DNA of 64,000 bases, taken from positions 124,001 to 188,000 of the forward strand of contig JACRJZ010000041.1 of NCBI GenBank assembly GCA_016219875.1, read 5' to 3'. Origin of the DNA: Verrucomicrobiota bacterium (GTDB lineage: Bacteria > Verrucomicrobiota > Verrucomicrobiia > Limisphaerales > JACRJZ01). The notes under the pieces are model-generated. The model saw only the letters and a list, made by a program, of their open reading frames with translations. It searched no databases and was not told the origin of the DNA. Shown here one piece after another: positions 1-9,687 of the stretch; positions within the stretch are counted from its first letter, which is position 1; every line of letters starts with the position of its first letter. Made by a program: the position numbers and the translations under genes.

Positions 1-3000
1 GGCGAGGTTCGTCCCTTCCTTGCGCCACTGGTAGCCGAGGGGGGCGGTGCCGTGGACGCGGACCGCCAACGTGACACTGGCGCCTTCCAGGGCAGTGCGG
101 CTCGCGGGGCCTGCGAGGATGACCGGGGGCCGGTTGCTGCCGCGACCGGTGGCTTCGCGCATGGCGCTGTCGAGCACGCCGAGCCAGCCGCCATCTTTGC
201 TGCCCAGCGGCGCGGCGTCGTACCAATCCCAGCCCAGATAGATGAGCTGGCCGCTGCCCTTGGGCATCAGGGCCACGGCCGTCTGGGTGTAATTCGTGTA
301 AATCCGCAGCGTCCCCAGCGGCAACGACGCCGCGGCCAGCGGCAGAACGGCGCTGTGGTCCGGGAGCGAGAGCGCGTCGTCGGCAAACTCCATCGCGCCG
401 GCCTCCGCCGTACGGTAGTAGGGACCGCCTCCGCCCGCGGTGTAAAGCGCGCTGCCCAGGATGGCGTTGAGGAAGTTCATCGCCGAGCCGCTGCCGTGAA
501 CGACGATCAGGCCGCCGCCGGCCACGAAGTTGGACAGGCCGGCGCGCGTCGCGGGAGACAGGGAAGACGTGGGATCGCCGTTCTCAAATTCCGGGAAGAG
601 CAGCACGGTGTAGGACTGGAGGGCGACCTCGATGTCGGTGAAGGTTTCCACCAAATAGCCCAAACTCACCAGCGAAGCTTGCACAGTGTCGGACTCGGAA
701 CTGGACCCGCCGACGGAATCCACGTAGCGCGGATCATCAAACACGCCGACGAAGAGACGGTCGCGCACCGTGAGCGTGGCCACGGCGCTGGTGACGGCGC
801 CGAAGGCGTTGCTCACCGTCACCGAGTAGCCGCCCGCGTCGCTGAAGTGGACGTTGGTGAGAGTGAGCGCGGACGCCGACGCGCCCGGCAGGTTCGTGCC
901 GCTTCGGCGCCATTGGTAGCCGAATGGCGCGGTGCCGGACACCGAAACACTGAAGGCCACCGTGCCGCCTTCCACCGTGGTCTGGCTGCGGGGCTGGACG
1001 AGAATTTGCGGCGGGTCGTTCGTGCCGGCGGCGGTGATCCACACGTCGTCGATGGCCCAGTGATCGCAGCAACTGCCGTCGAAGTCCAACTGCCGCCAGC
1101 GAAACAACGTTGAACCGCTCCTGGCTCCGGAAGGAATGGGGAATCTCGCCTCGGTCCAGTTGCGGTGCGTTTCCTGGTCGAACGTGCGCAGCGTCGTCCA
1201 AGTCAGCCCGCCGTTGATCGAACTCTCAAACACGACGCCCTCCTCCGGCAGATCGACGTTTTCCCACGGCTCGCCGCTGTTGCCCAGGCGCAGCCAGAAA
1301 CTCACTGCGCCTCCGCCTGAAGTGTCCACCGGGAACGTGGTGGCGAAGCGCGGTTCGTCGCTGCCGAACCACAGCGAGTTGGAGCCGGAGACATGTCCCC
1401 CGAATGAATTCGCCGCCACCGCGTCGCTGAGGGACAGCCATTGCGTCGGATCGAGGTCCGGTTCGAAGTCGTCGAACACCGTGCGCACCGGCGTGACCAC
1501 GCTGAGCAGAGCGACCGCGCTGGTCGTGGCCCCGTAAAGGTTGGTGATGACAGCGTGATAGGCCCCGGCGTCGGTGAGTTGCGCGGGCGCCATCGTCAGG
1601 GTGGCCGTGCTGCCGCCCGGCACCGCCACGCCGCTCTTGTACCATTGGTAGCGCAGGGGCACGCGTCCGGCGGCGCTGACGGAAAGGGTGGCTGTGCCTC
1701 CGGGCAAGGTCCGTACGTCGCGCGGCTCCTTCAGGATGCGCGGAGGAGAATTCCCGCATTGGACGGCGAGGACGGCGTCGGCATAGCCGAGGTTTTCCTC
1801 GCTGCTGCCGAACTGCGAGGAGTAGCGGAAATGGAAATACCAGCGGCCCAGCCGCGGCGAAACCGTGAAGGCGGACAAGTTGCCCAGGTTCGAGAACGTG
1901 GCGACCGTTGTCGTGGGGCCGCTGGGCAGGCGGGTGCGGGCCACGGTTTGGGAGTCCGCCACATAGACCAGGCTCAAGTCGCCGGCCAGGTTCTCCGCCA
2001 CGCCCCAGAATCCCCAGCCCGCAGCCGAATGGACCCTCGGCAACGTCACCAAGCCAAGGTCCGTCACCAGACCCGACGTGGTGTCGATGCTGTAAGCGCG
2101 CGTCGTGTCCCAAATCACAATCTGCCCAAAGCCCGCGAAGAGGCCCGACCCATAGAGCAGTTGGACCGGCTCGGACAAGTCGATGCGCCGTCCCGTCAGC
2201 GTGAACGCCACGCTGTCGAGTTCCAGCAGGCACGTCACGGTTTCACCCGGTCCAGAGATGGGCGCCGCGCCGTGGGCCAGGACATAAACCGTCTCCGTCC
2301 GCAGGTCACTCACCAGGCCCTCGTAACGGACACCCAGGGTCGAGCCGCCGGCGAGTGTCTCCAGATCGAACCGCGCCGTGGCGGTGTCGCCGGAGACCAA
2401 CACGGCATTCGAGGACACCGCGATGGCCGCGTGGCTGTGACCGGTCAAGTAACGATGGTCCACCACCTGCGCGTTGTTCGAGGACAGCCCGGCCACGAAC
2501 AACTCCGCCCCGCCGCCAGCGGGTACCGTCAAGACCTCCGCTCCCAGGTCCGCCGCGCCGTCCTTGAACTCGAACTCCGCTCGCAACAGGCCGCAGTTGG
2601 CAACGCCCGCGGTGAAGCTGAACAACCGCGACACCGGCAGCCCGCCGGGCGCGAGCGCGCCGTAGTTCTGCGGGCTGCCCGGAGCGACGACTCCGTTGGT
2701 CGCGCGCAACGCGACCACCAGATTGGTTGTGGGAGCGGTGCCGATGTTGCGCACGGCCACGCTCAAGACCACCTGCTCGCCGGGATCGACCTCGCCGTTC
2801 TTCGGCAACTGGTCCTCAGCCGTGACGCGATAGCCGAACAGCGCGGGCCGGGGCGCGAAGTCGTCTGTCTGGATCGTGCCCACGCCGGCCGCCTGAGCGA
2901 TCACGGCATTGGTCGCGCTGGCCAGCACGACGGCGAACGTCTCGTCCGGCTCCACTTCCCGGTCGCCGTTGACGCTGATGGAAAGGGTCGCTGTCGCGGC

Positions 3001-6000
3001 CCGCGGCGGGATCGTCAACTGGCCGTAGTTCACGCCCAGAAAATCCGTGCCGGCGCGAGCGGTGCCGTTGGTTGTGCGGTACAGGACCGTCACCGCCCGC
3101 CCGCTCGGCGGCGTCACACTGAGGGTGAAAACGCATTGGGTGCGGTCGCTCTGGCCTTCAACCACGCTGGCGTCGCTGATCGACACGGTGGGCGGCGGGT
3201 CGTTGTCCACGATTGTGCCGATGGCCTCCGCCCGCAGGAGCGTGACGTTGGCCGGGTTGAGGAGGCGGACGCGGAAGGTTTCCCGAGCTTCGTTGAACGT
3301 GTCGCCCACGACCGGCACGGACAGGCTCTTGGTCAATTCGCCCGGCAGAAACGTGAGGCGATTGCTCTGCGCGACAAAATCCACGCCGGCTTCCGCCGTG
3401 GCGCTGGCCGTGACGCAATCCACCTGGACCGTCAGAAACGTGGACCGGGATAGCGCCACGATGAATTCCGCCGCGCTGGTGCCGCTGTCGCCTTCGGCCA
3501 CACTCGCATCGAAGACGGAAAGCGTCGGCAGGATCACGGCGGTCCGTTCCTCCGCCCCGTTGTTGAACGGGTTGAAGTCAGATGGGTCTGCCGCGACCGC
3601 GACGAAGTTGGTGAGGCTCGGCCCGCCGCGCGGATTGACGGCCAGCGTGATCGTGGCGCTGGCGGTTGGAGACAGCGCGCCCACCGCCCAGCGGACCACG
3701 CCCGCGGCCTCCGACCACGAGCCTTGCGAGGACGTGGCCGAAACGAGGACGACCTCCGGCGGCAGCCAGTTGGTCACGACGACGCCCGTCGCGATCACGG
3801 GGCCGAGGTTGCTCACGACAATCGTGTAGCTGAAATCGTTGGTCAGCGGCACCGGGTCCAGCGAATCGCGCACGGCCACCGCCAAGTCGGTGGCGTTCGC
3901 TGGCAGACAGCACTCCGGGCCTTCGCTGGTGAGCGTGAGCGACCACCCGCCCGTGATCACGCCGCCGTCGTCGGACGGATAATCGTCGGCCACGAACAAC
4001 CGCCACTCGCCGTTGGGATCGAGGTCATTGAACACACTCAAGTTCTGGCCGTACGGCCCGGTTGGAGCGGGCGGAGGAAGATGTTCAACGGCATCGCCGA
4101 TGGTCGGCTTCCACGCGCCGCTGAGCACTGGAAAATCTTCCGGCAACGAAGCCGCCGCGTGGTCGTCGAACGTCAGCGTCACCTCGACAGCGTCGCCGCT
4201 GCCACCGGCGTTGGCGAGCACCAGCGCCTTCTGTCCCTGCGGGCCGACGAGCAGCGCCTGCAAATCGCCGAACCAGGAGTGGCTGAGCCGGTGGAGCGTG
4301 AGCGTGGCTTGGGTCACGCGGCCGGACACGCCAGACACGGCGAGTGGCGACGGATAGGGCGTCGCCACGCCGTCGGTCGCGGAGATGGCCACCGGCGCGG
4401 CGTTGGAGAAGCTGACCGCGTTGGTCGCGCGCCGTCCGAGCGCGAACGAGTACTGCACCGCGCCGTAGTCGTTCGTGCCATCCTGCAATTGCAGCGTGGG
4501 CGTGACCGTGCCGCCGCACGCCCCCAGCACGGAGAACGTGAAGGGCCGGCTCACCGCCGCGCCACCCGCCTGGACGACGCCATAGGACCGCTGGCCGCCG
4601 GGCGCGGTGACGCCGCCGACCGGCAACAGCGTGGCCACGAGGTTCACGGTGTTGGAGAGGCCGAGGTTCTGCAGGGCGAACTCCACGGTCACGGTTTCCG
4701 CGGGATCGATCGCGCCGTTGGCCGGGGCGCAACTCCCGCTCGTCACGGCGGCGGCGGCCACGAGCAACACTTCCCGGTCGCTGGCGTTGTCCATGACGAG
4801 CGCAAAATCCTGGTCCAGCGGATCGGCGTCGTTGGGCACGCCGTCGGAGTTGATATTGGCGGCGCTGACGGTGACGGTGAACGGCCCGCGAAAGCCAGGC
4901 GGCAGGAAGACGCTCTCGACGTTGTTGACCGTGTCGGGCACGCCACCCGCCACGGACTGGTCCGAGACGAACACGTTGCCGTAGTAGGTCTGCCCGCTGA
5001 CTTCGACGGTGAGATCGAGGTCGTTGTTGTAGGCGTTGCCAAACGTGGCGCCCGGCGCATCGGTCCACGCCAGCGTCACGCGGAGAGGTTTGTTGGTCTG
5101 GACGACCACGCCTTGGAACACGCGCACTTGGCCGCTGGCGACGAATTTGTCTTCCGCCAACTGGTCGCGGAAAACGCGTGGCCCGCTGCCGAAGGCCGCG
5201 CCGAGGTTCATCTCCCCCAGGCCTTGGTTGCGGGAGGGCAGCGTGTCGCTGGAGCCGCTGCCGGCGAGATAGCGGGCGGAGTTCATGAGCCAGGCCTTGG
5301 TCATCGCCGGGCTGGGCGCGCGCCAGCCGTGGTTGAGGAACCATTGCCGGAACAAGGCCGCGCCGCCGCCCACCGCCGGGCAGGAGTGGCTCGTGCCGGA
5401 CGACGTGGTGAAGAACTGCTGGCCCAGAGGAAAGAAGTTGAAGGCGCTGCCCGCGTGATGGCTGCCGGACAACGCGCACACGCCGCTGGCCATGAAGCAA
5501 CTCAGCGCCGTGCCCAGCGGGCCAGGGTTGAACTCCTGGGCCACACCGCCGGTGACGTGCGTGCCGGGGCCGACGAGGTCGGGCTTCACGCGTCCGTCGG
5601 CGCAGGGGCCGCGGCTCGAAAAAGACGCGATGTCCTCCGCGCTGTCCGCGTCCAGGTCGTCCAGGTCGCAGCCGTCGCTTCCGGCGGAAGTACTCCCGCC
5701 GTGGGCGGTGGAGTGGGAGTGGACGTTCTCCGCCGCGCCCACGCAAAAGATGTTCTTACCCGTGCCCGGTGAGCCGATGGACCGGCTGCCGGGGCCGGAG
5801 TTGCCCGCGGAGAAGACGATGACCATTTCCTGGTTTCCCGCCGTGGGAATTTCCGAATCCGCCGGTTGCGCGTCGCGCACCAGCGTGTCGTAAAACTGCG
5901 AGTCCTCCGTGTATTCACCCTCGACGCTGGCGCCCCAACTGTTGCAACTGATCCGCGCGCCGTCCGCGTAGGCCTTCGACTGAAGCTCCGTGTAGTCGGG

Positions 6001-7302
6001 GTAGGTGAAGTAGTCGGGATCGAAGATGACCGACGAGCCGACTTTGACAAAGGGCGCGATGCCGAGGCCGAAGTGGTAGCCGGCGGCATCGGCGTGCGGA
6101 AAGCCGGTGAGGTCATCGTAGCCGGCCACGATGTGGGCGTTGATCGTGCCGTGGCCGTCGCAGCCCTGAATCGTGCTGAGGAGGCCGGCCCCGCTCAGCG
6201 AGTCGTCGCCGCCGCCCGGCGTGCCGATCAGGCGATTGTAGAGCACGCGGCCCGGTTGGTTGGTGTCACCGAGCGGATACAGCCCGAAGTGGCCGGGCTG
6301 AGTGGTGCCGTTGTCAATCCCGCTGTCCGTAATGTCCACGCCGAAGCCCGACGCCGTGAACTGCGCCTGGTTGAAACCGAGTCCCTCCAGCCAGGCCAGG
6401 TAACCGGGACCGTTGGGTTGGCCCAGCGTGACCTGGCCCGAGAGGATGATGCCCTGCCGCTCGTCGTTTTTGCGGGGCTCGATGTAGCGGCGGATGAACA
6501 CCACGTCCGGGCGGGCGGCGAGGTCGTTCAGCCGCTCCGGCGGCAGGCGCACCACGAGGTTGACGTAGCCGAGGGCCTTGTGCTGGCGCAGCAGTTTCGT
6601 CTTCCAAAGATCGACGTAGTGCAGCGTCTCGGCGTTGGCCGGCTCGTCTCGCAAGAGTTGCACGGAAAACAAATCGTCGGCCTTTTCGCCGCGGAGGGTT
6701 TTGCCGATCTCGGCCTGGACCCGCGGATGAAATTTGTGCTGCGTCTGGTAAGCGCCTTCCCACTGGAGGTGCGTCACGGACTTCACCTCGGCGCGCAGTC
6801 GCTTCAGCGCCGCGGCCTCGCCATAGACGAGGTAGGCGTTCCGGGGAACATGGCTGACGATCTGAAATCCGCACTGCTGGAGTGCTTGGTGCCACTCTGG
6901 ACGCACTGGCCCGGCGAACTGCACCAAGTGCAGCCGCCGGCCCGCGAAGTCAGCGTCGTCCGCCGATTTGGCGGTCACACGCGCCGCGCCGGGCAAGGTC
7001 TGGATGGGGCCGGAGTGCAGTTCGATCACATCGTCGCCCGTGCGCTCCGTCACGCCGGGGCTGGCGGCGAGTTTGGACATTGCGTCATGGTCCGCTTCCC
7101 ACAACTGGTAACTGCCGTAGTCTGCGATGAGCGTTGCGCCCAAAGCGCCGAGGGCGGGCCGGAGCGCGGGATTGGTCACTTGAAGTTTCCGCTTCGCCGT
7201 CGGCGGATTCGGCGTGGGAGTTCCAGAGTGAAGCGGGAAAACCAGAGGCCAGGCGGCAACGAGGACAGCGAGAGTCCGCGAAATGGTCGAGGCGATATTC
7301 AT
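1..7302 (-). CDS. Giant secreted subtilisin-like (S8) protease with P-domain, Calx-beta and Ig-like modules; C-terminus beyond window
   Basis: Reading leftwards from the ATG at 7302, the frame stays open to base 1, giving at least 2,434 residues; the stop codon is outside the window. A signal peptide fills about the first 25 residues. The S8 catalytic triad is complete: Asp326 in DSGID, His384 in DGHGT and Ser638 in SGTSHSCPAVGG. After it come a proprotein-convertase-type P-domain (about 955-1120), a DUF11-like segment (about 1135-1240), two Calx-beta domains (about 1255-1470), a CARDB-like stretch, Ig-like domains near 1855, 2090 and 2405, and a segment near 2185-2400 resembling glutamine-amidotransferase-like folds. 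The family cleaves proteins; an extracellular or cell-surface role is inferred from the signal and adhesive modules. The start is divergent from the MFS gene, 26 bases away. The protease call is firm; the outer domains rest on motif resemblance. Confidence 0.88.
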   Translation of the reverse strand, partial: MNIASTISRTLAVLVAAWPLVFPLHSGTPTPNPPTAKRKLQVTNPALRPALGALGATLIADYGSYQLWEADHDAMSKLAASPGVTERTGDDVIELHSGPIQTLPGAARVTAKSADDADFAGRRLHLVQFAGPVRPEWHQALQQCGFQIVSHVPRNAYLVYGEAAALKRLRAEVKSVTHLQWEGAYQTQHKFHPRVQAEIGKTLRGEKADDLFSVQLLRDEPANAETLHYVDLWKTKLLRQHKALGYVNLVVRLPPERLNDLAARPDVVFIRRYIEPRKNDERQGIILSGQVTLGQPNGPGYLAWLEGLGFNQAQFTASGFGVDITDSGIDNGTTQPGHFGLYPLGDTNQPGRVLYNRLIGTPGGGDDSLSGAGLLSTIQGCDGHGTINAHIVAGYDDLTGFPHADAAGYHFGLGIAPFVKVGSSVIFDPDYFTYPDYTELQSKAYADGARISCNSWGASVEGEYTEDSQFYDTLVRDAQPADSEIPTAGNQEMVIVFSAGNSGPGSRSIGSPGTGKNIFCVGAAENVHSHSTAHGGSTSAGSDGCDLDDLDADSAEDIASFSSRGPCADGRVKPDLVGPGTHVTGGVAQEFNPGPLGTALSCFMASGVCALSGSHHAGSAFNFFPLGQQFFTTSSGTSHSCPAVGGGAALFRQWFLNHGWRAPSPAMTKAWLMNSARYLAGSGSSDTLPSRNQGLGEMNLGAAFGSGPRVFRDQLAEDKFVASGQVRVFQGVVVQTNKPLRVTLAWTDAPGATFGNAYNNDLDLTVEVSGQTYYGNVFVSDQSVAGGVPDTVNNVESVFLPPGFRGPFTVTVSAANINSDGVPNDADPLDQDFALVMDNASDREVLLVAAAAVTSGSCAPANGAIDPAETVTVEFALQNLGLSNTVNLVATLLPVGGVTAPGGQRSYGVVQAGGAAVSRPFTFSVLGACGGTVTPTLQLQDGTNDYGAVQYSFALGRRATNAVSFSNAAPVAISATDGVATPYPSPLAVSGVSGRVTQATLTLHRLSHSWFGDLQALLVGPQGQKALVLANAGGSGDAVEVTLTFDDHAAASLPEDFPVLSGAWKPTIGDAVEHLPPPAPTGPYGQNLSVFNDLDPNGEWRLFVADDYPSDDGGVITGGWSLTLTSEGPECCLPANATDLAVAVRDSLDPVPLTNDFSYTIVVSNLGPVIATGVVVTNWLPPEVVLVSATSSQGSWSEAAGVVRWAVGALSPTASATITLAVNPRGGPSLTNFVAVAADPSDFNPFNNGAEERTAVILPTLSVFDASVAEGDSGTSAAEFIVALSRSTFLTVQVDCVTASATAEAGVDFVAQSNRLTFLPGELTKSLSVPVVGDTFNEARETFRVRLLNPANVTLLRAEAIGTIVDNDPPPTVSISDASVVEGQSDRTQCVFTLSVTPPSGRAVTVLYRTTNGTARAGTDFLGVNYGQLTIPPRAATATLSISVNGDREVEPDETFAVVLASATNAVIAQAAGVGTIQTDDFAPRPALFGYRVTAEDQLPKNGEVDPGEQVVLSVAVRNIGTAPTTNLVVALRATNGVVAPGSPQNYGALAPGGLPVSRLFSFTAGVANCGLLRAEFEFKDGAADLGAEVLTVPAGGGAELFVAGLSSNNAQVVDHRYLTGHSHAAIAVSSNAVLVSGDTATARFDLETLAGGSTLGVRYEGLVSDLRTETVYVLAHGAAPISGPGETVTCLLELDSVAFTLTGRRIDLSEPVQLLYGSGLFAGFGQIVIWDTTRAYSIDTTSGLVTDLGLVTLPRVHSAAGWGFWGVAENLAGDLSLVYVADSQTVARTRLPSGPTTTVATFSNLGNLSAFTVSPRLGRWYFHFRYSSQFGSSEENLGYADAVLAVQCGNSPPRILKEPRDVRTLPGGTATLSVSAAGRVPLRYQWYKSGVAVPGGSTATLTMAPAQLTDAGAYHAVITNLYGATTSAVALLSVVTPVRTVFDDFEPDLDPTQWLSLSDAVAANSFGGHVSGSNSLWFGSDEPRFATTFPVDTSGGGAVSFWLRLGNSGEPWENVDLPEEGVVFESSINGGLTWTTLRTFDQETHRNWTEARFPIPSGARSGSTLFRWRQLDFDGSCCDHWAIDDVWITAAGTNDPPQILVQPRSQTTVEGGTVAFSVSVSGTAPFGYQWRRSGTNLPGASASALTLTNVHFSDAGGYSVTVSNAFGAVTSAVATLTVRDRLFVGVFDDPRYVDSVGGSSSESDTVQASLVSLGYLVETFTDIEVALQSYTVLLFPEFENGDPTSSLSPATRAGLSNFVAGGGLIVVHGSGSAMNFLNAILGSALYTAGGGGPYYRTAEAGAMEFADDALSLPDHSAVLPLAAASLPLGTLRIYTNYTQTAVALMPKGSGQLIYLGWDWYDAAPLGSKDGGWLGVLDSAMREATGRGSNRPPVILAGPASRTALEGASVTLAVRVHGTAPLGYQWRKEGTNLA

Positions 7303-7328
7303 GATGACCCATTGAGCAGGCGTGGATC

Positions 7329-8819
7329 GTGAATGCGGGAGAAGGTACGCCCGCCCGCCGGGCTGTCGAGGAGAAACCCGGCGCAGGCGGTTCCGTCTCC
7401 GGAAAGATTCTTCGCTTCGTTCCAGGCCGGCTGTGCTACGCTGCGCCCGGCAGCGACCCAAAAAAAACCTTGAGCGCCACGCAGGACAAGTTTCCGCCCG
7501 GCTTGAACAACGCGTATCTCTTCGCGACGTTCAACGCGCTCTCCTTTCAGATCGTGCTCAACAGCCCGATGGTGCTGTACGGCAAGTCGCTCGGCGCCAG
7601 CGCCACGGTGCTGGGCATCATCACGGGTATGATGCCGCTGCTGGTCATTTTCCAAATCCCGGCCGCGCAGTACATCGACCGCGTCGGCTACCGGCGGTTC
7701 GTCTATGCCGGCTGGGGCACGCGGGTCTCGTTCATCTTCGGCATGACGCTGGTGCCGGTGACGGGCTTCTTCCTCAACGCCACCACTCGGCTGGCGCTGC
7801 TGCTGGCGCTGCTCTTCGGCTTCAATCTCTCGCGCGGGATTTCGAGTTGCGCGTGGCTGCCGTGGATTTCGCAATTGGTGCCGCCCGCCGTCCGCGGACG
7901 TTACCTGGCGCGCGACGCCGCCTTCGTGAATCTGGCCAGCTTCGTCACCTATCTCCTCGCCGCGCTGTGTCTGGGCGTGGACCCGCAGGCCTGGCAGTTC
8001 GCAGTGCTGTTCGCCTTCAGCGCAGTGATGGGGGCGGCGAGCCTGGTCTTTCTCAAGCGCATCCCGGACTGCCCGCCGCCGGCGCAGGAGAAGACCGGCA
8101 AAGGCCCGGTGCCGTGGGGCGAGATCGTGCGCTTCCCACCGTTCCGCAAACTGCTCCGCACCGCCGTGACTTGGTCCGTGGCCTACGGCGGGATGACGGC
8201 GTTTACGGTGCTGTTCCTGAAATCGGAGACTGCCATGAGCGAGCGCGCCATCTTGGGCGTGAGTTCGGTGTCGTTTCTCGGCGGGCTGTGCAGTCTGTGG
8301 TTCCTCGGCTCGCGGCTGGACCACTTGGGCAGCAAGCCGGTGCTGATGTTCTCGTTCCTGACGTGGCTGGGGATCATCGCGGGCTGGGGCGCGCTGGCGG
8401 GGGGAGTGATCGAGGTCCGTCTGGGCGTGATTCTCGGACTGCAATTCCTCCTGGGCCTGTTCGCCGCGTTGGTGCAAATGTCCCACACGCGTCTCGTCAT
8501 GGCCGTCAGCCCAGTCATGGGGCGGAACCATTTCCTCGCGCTCTACTCGGTGCTGAGCAGCGTCGCGCTGGGGCTGTCGCCGATCTTGTGGGGCTTGCTC
8601 ATCGACGCCGTTGGCCCCACCAGCAGCCGCTGGCTCAGCGTGGACTGGAACCGCTACACGGTGTTTTTCTCCGCAACCGGCGCGGTGATGGCGCTGGCGC
8701 TGTTGCTGGCCACGCGCTTGGAGGAACCCCAGGCGGTAAGCATGGAAGACCTGCTGAAAGAAATCCTCGTGCAATCGCCGCAGCGTGTGTGGATGAAGCT
8801 CTGGCCCAGGGCGGGATGA
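7329..8819 (+). CDS. Major facilitator superfamily transporter
   Basis: This 496-residue protein has the alternating hydrophobic segments of an MFS permease from about residue 50 onward. The loop after the second segment carries the family-typical charged pattern (QYIDRVGYRRF). A charged central loop near residues 245-270 separates two six-helix halves. It should move a small solute across the inner membrane; the substrate cannot be told. The first 45 or so residues are unlike the family, so the true start may be the in-frame TTG at 7470 rather than the ATG at 7329; neither has a strong Shine-Dalgarno. The gene is divergent from the giant protease and is followed by dtd after an inverted repeat. 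Confidence 0.85.
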   Translation: MNAGEGTPARRAVEEKPGAGGSVSGKILRFVPGRLCYAAPGSDPKKTLSATQDKFPPGLNNAYLFATFNALSFQIVLNSPMVLYGKSLGASATVLGIITGMMPLLVIFQIPAAQYIDRVGYRRFVYAGWGTRVSFIFGMTLVPVTGFFLNATTRLALLLALLFGFNLSRGISSCAWLPWISQLVPPAVRGRYLARDAAFVNLASFVTYLLAALCLGVDPQAWQFAVLFAFSAVMGAASLVFLKRIPDCPPPAQEKTGKGPVPWGEIVRFPPFRKLLRTAVTWSVAYGGMTAFTVLFLKSETAMSERAILGVSSVSFLGGLCSLWFLGSRLDHLGSKPVLMFSFLTWLGIIAGWGALAGGVIEVRLGVILGLQFLLGLFAALVQMSHTRLVMAVSPVMGRNHFLALYSVLSSVALGLSPILWGLLIDAVGPTSSRWLSVDWNRYTVFFSATGAVMALALLLATRLEEPQAVSMEDLLKEILVQSPQRVWMKLWPRAG

Positions 8820-8828
8820 GAGAAGCTT

Positions 8829-8882
8829 GAGTTGAGGGTTGAGAGACGTCACAGGAGGACCAGAACGCTCAACGCTCAACTC
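8829..8882. repeat. Inverted repeat between the MFS gene and dtd
   Basis: Two 15-base arms, 8829-8843 (GAGTTGAGGGTTGAG) and 8868-8882, are complementary with one mismatch. The arms are themselves made of seven-base units (GGGTTGA, CGCTCAA). There is no T-run after the hairpin, so it is not a standard terminator. Confidence 0.6.
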
Positions 8883-8907
8883 AGATTCCTCTCAACTCCC
8901 CAACCCA

Positions 8908-9360
8908 ATGCGCACAGTCATTCAACGAGTTTCGGAAGCCTCCGTGACCATAGCCGGCCAGGTGCGGGGCGCGATTCAACACGGGCTGGTGGTCTTGCTC
9001 GGCATCGAAGATGCCGACACCGCCGAGGACATCGAGTGGCTGAGCGGCAAGATCGTTCGCCTGCGCCTCTTCGACGACGAGGCGGGCGTGATGAACCGCT
9101 CGGTGCAGGAAGTCGGCGGCGGCATCCTGCTCATCAGCCAGTTCACGCTTCATGCCAGCACGAAGAAAGGGAACCGCCCGTCCTACATTCGAGCGGCGCG
9201 ACCGGAAGTGGCCATCCCGCTCTACGAGGCGTTCGTCCTCCGGCTCGCGGCGGATTTCGGCAAGCCGATCCAGACCGGCGAGTTCGGCGCGATGATGCAG
9301 GTGGCGCTGGTGAACGACGGCCCGGTGACGATTGTGATCGACACGAAGAACCGCGAGTGA
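8908..9360 (+). CDS. dtd: D-aminoacyl-tRNA deacylase
   Basis: The 150-residue product matches the DTD family in length and sequence. It starts [13 protein letters not shown], which fixes the ATG at 8908 although the frame is open further upstream. It carries the active-site SQFTL motif and the C-terminal NDGPVT motif, which holds the Gly-cis-Pro pair that rejects L-amino acids. The enzyme removes D-amino acids (and mischarged glycine) from tRNA in the cytosol. It stands alone between the MFS gene and a repeat element. Confidence 0.96.
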   Translation: MRTVIQRVSEASVTIAGQVRGAIQHGLVVLLGIEDADTAEDIEWLSGKIVRLRLFDDEAGVMNRSVQEVGGGILLISQFTLHASTKKGNRPSYIRAARPEVAIPLYEAFVLRLAADFGKPIQTGEFGAMMQVALVNDGPVTIVIDTKNRE

Positions 9361-9446
9361 CGCTGGAGGCTGCTCTCGGAATTCCGGGGACCGGTGCGGG
9401 CGACCGGAGTGCGGATTGCGTCCCGTTCGAGAACCACGCTCCCCAA

Positions 9447-9585
9447 CCCTCACCCTACCCCTCTCCCGTCCGACGGGAGAGGGAACCCGCTGGGCGCGCT
9501 CGTTGGAGGTGAACATCAGCTTCGTCAAGGCGCGTGACCCGTTCCTCCCTCTCCCATCGGATGGGAGAGGGCCGGGGTGAGGGGG
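9447..9585. repeat. REP-like composite palindrome, family E, copy 1
   Basis: Two short hairpins made of CCCTCTCCC and GGGAGAGGG arms face each other across about 60 bases. The outer ends (CCCTCACCC and GGGGTGAGGG) are also complementary, so the whole element is one large imperfect palindrome. A related copy with a diverged centre lies at 14031-14167, and a third, interrupted one at about 51490-51700. It explains the 327-base gap before the next gene. Confidence 0.75.
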
Positions 9586-9687
9586 GCGATTCGTTTGGCC
9601 TGCACGGTCCCAGTCCGCTTTCCCCGGAAAGGCGTCAAGAACCTTGATTAAACCCGACAGCGGCTTCGTCAGAAACCTCGACTCAAT

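Noticed and set aside
52..7332. Long plus-strand reading frames (for example 52-1113, 1441-3453, 3724-5772, 5866-7332)
   Set aside because: They lie antisense to the giant protease, are rich in Arg, Ala and Gly, and have no motifs; the minus strand shows an intact catalytic triad.
9361..9687. Plus-strand frame running past dtd into the repeat
   Set aside because: It is a shadow of the family E palindrome with no start or family likeness.
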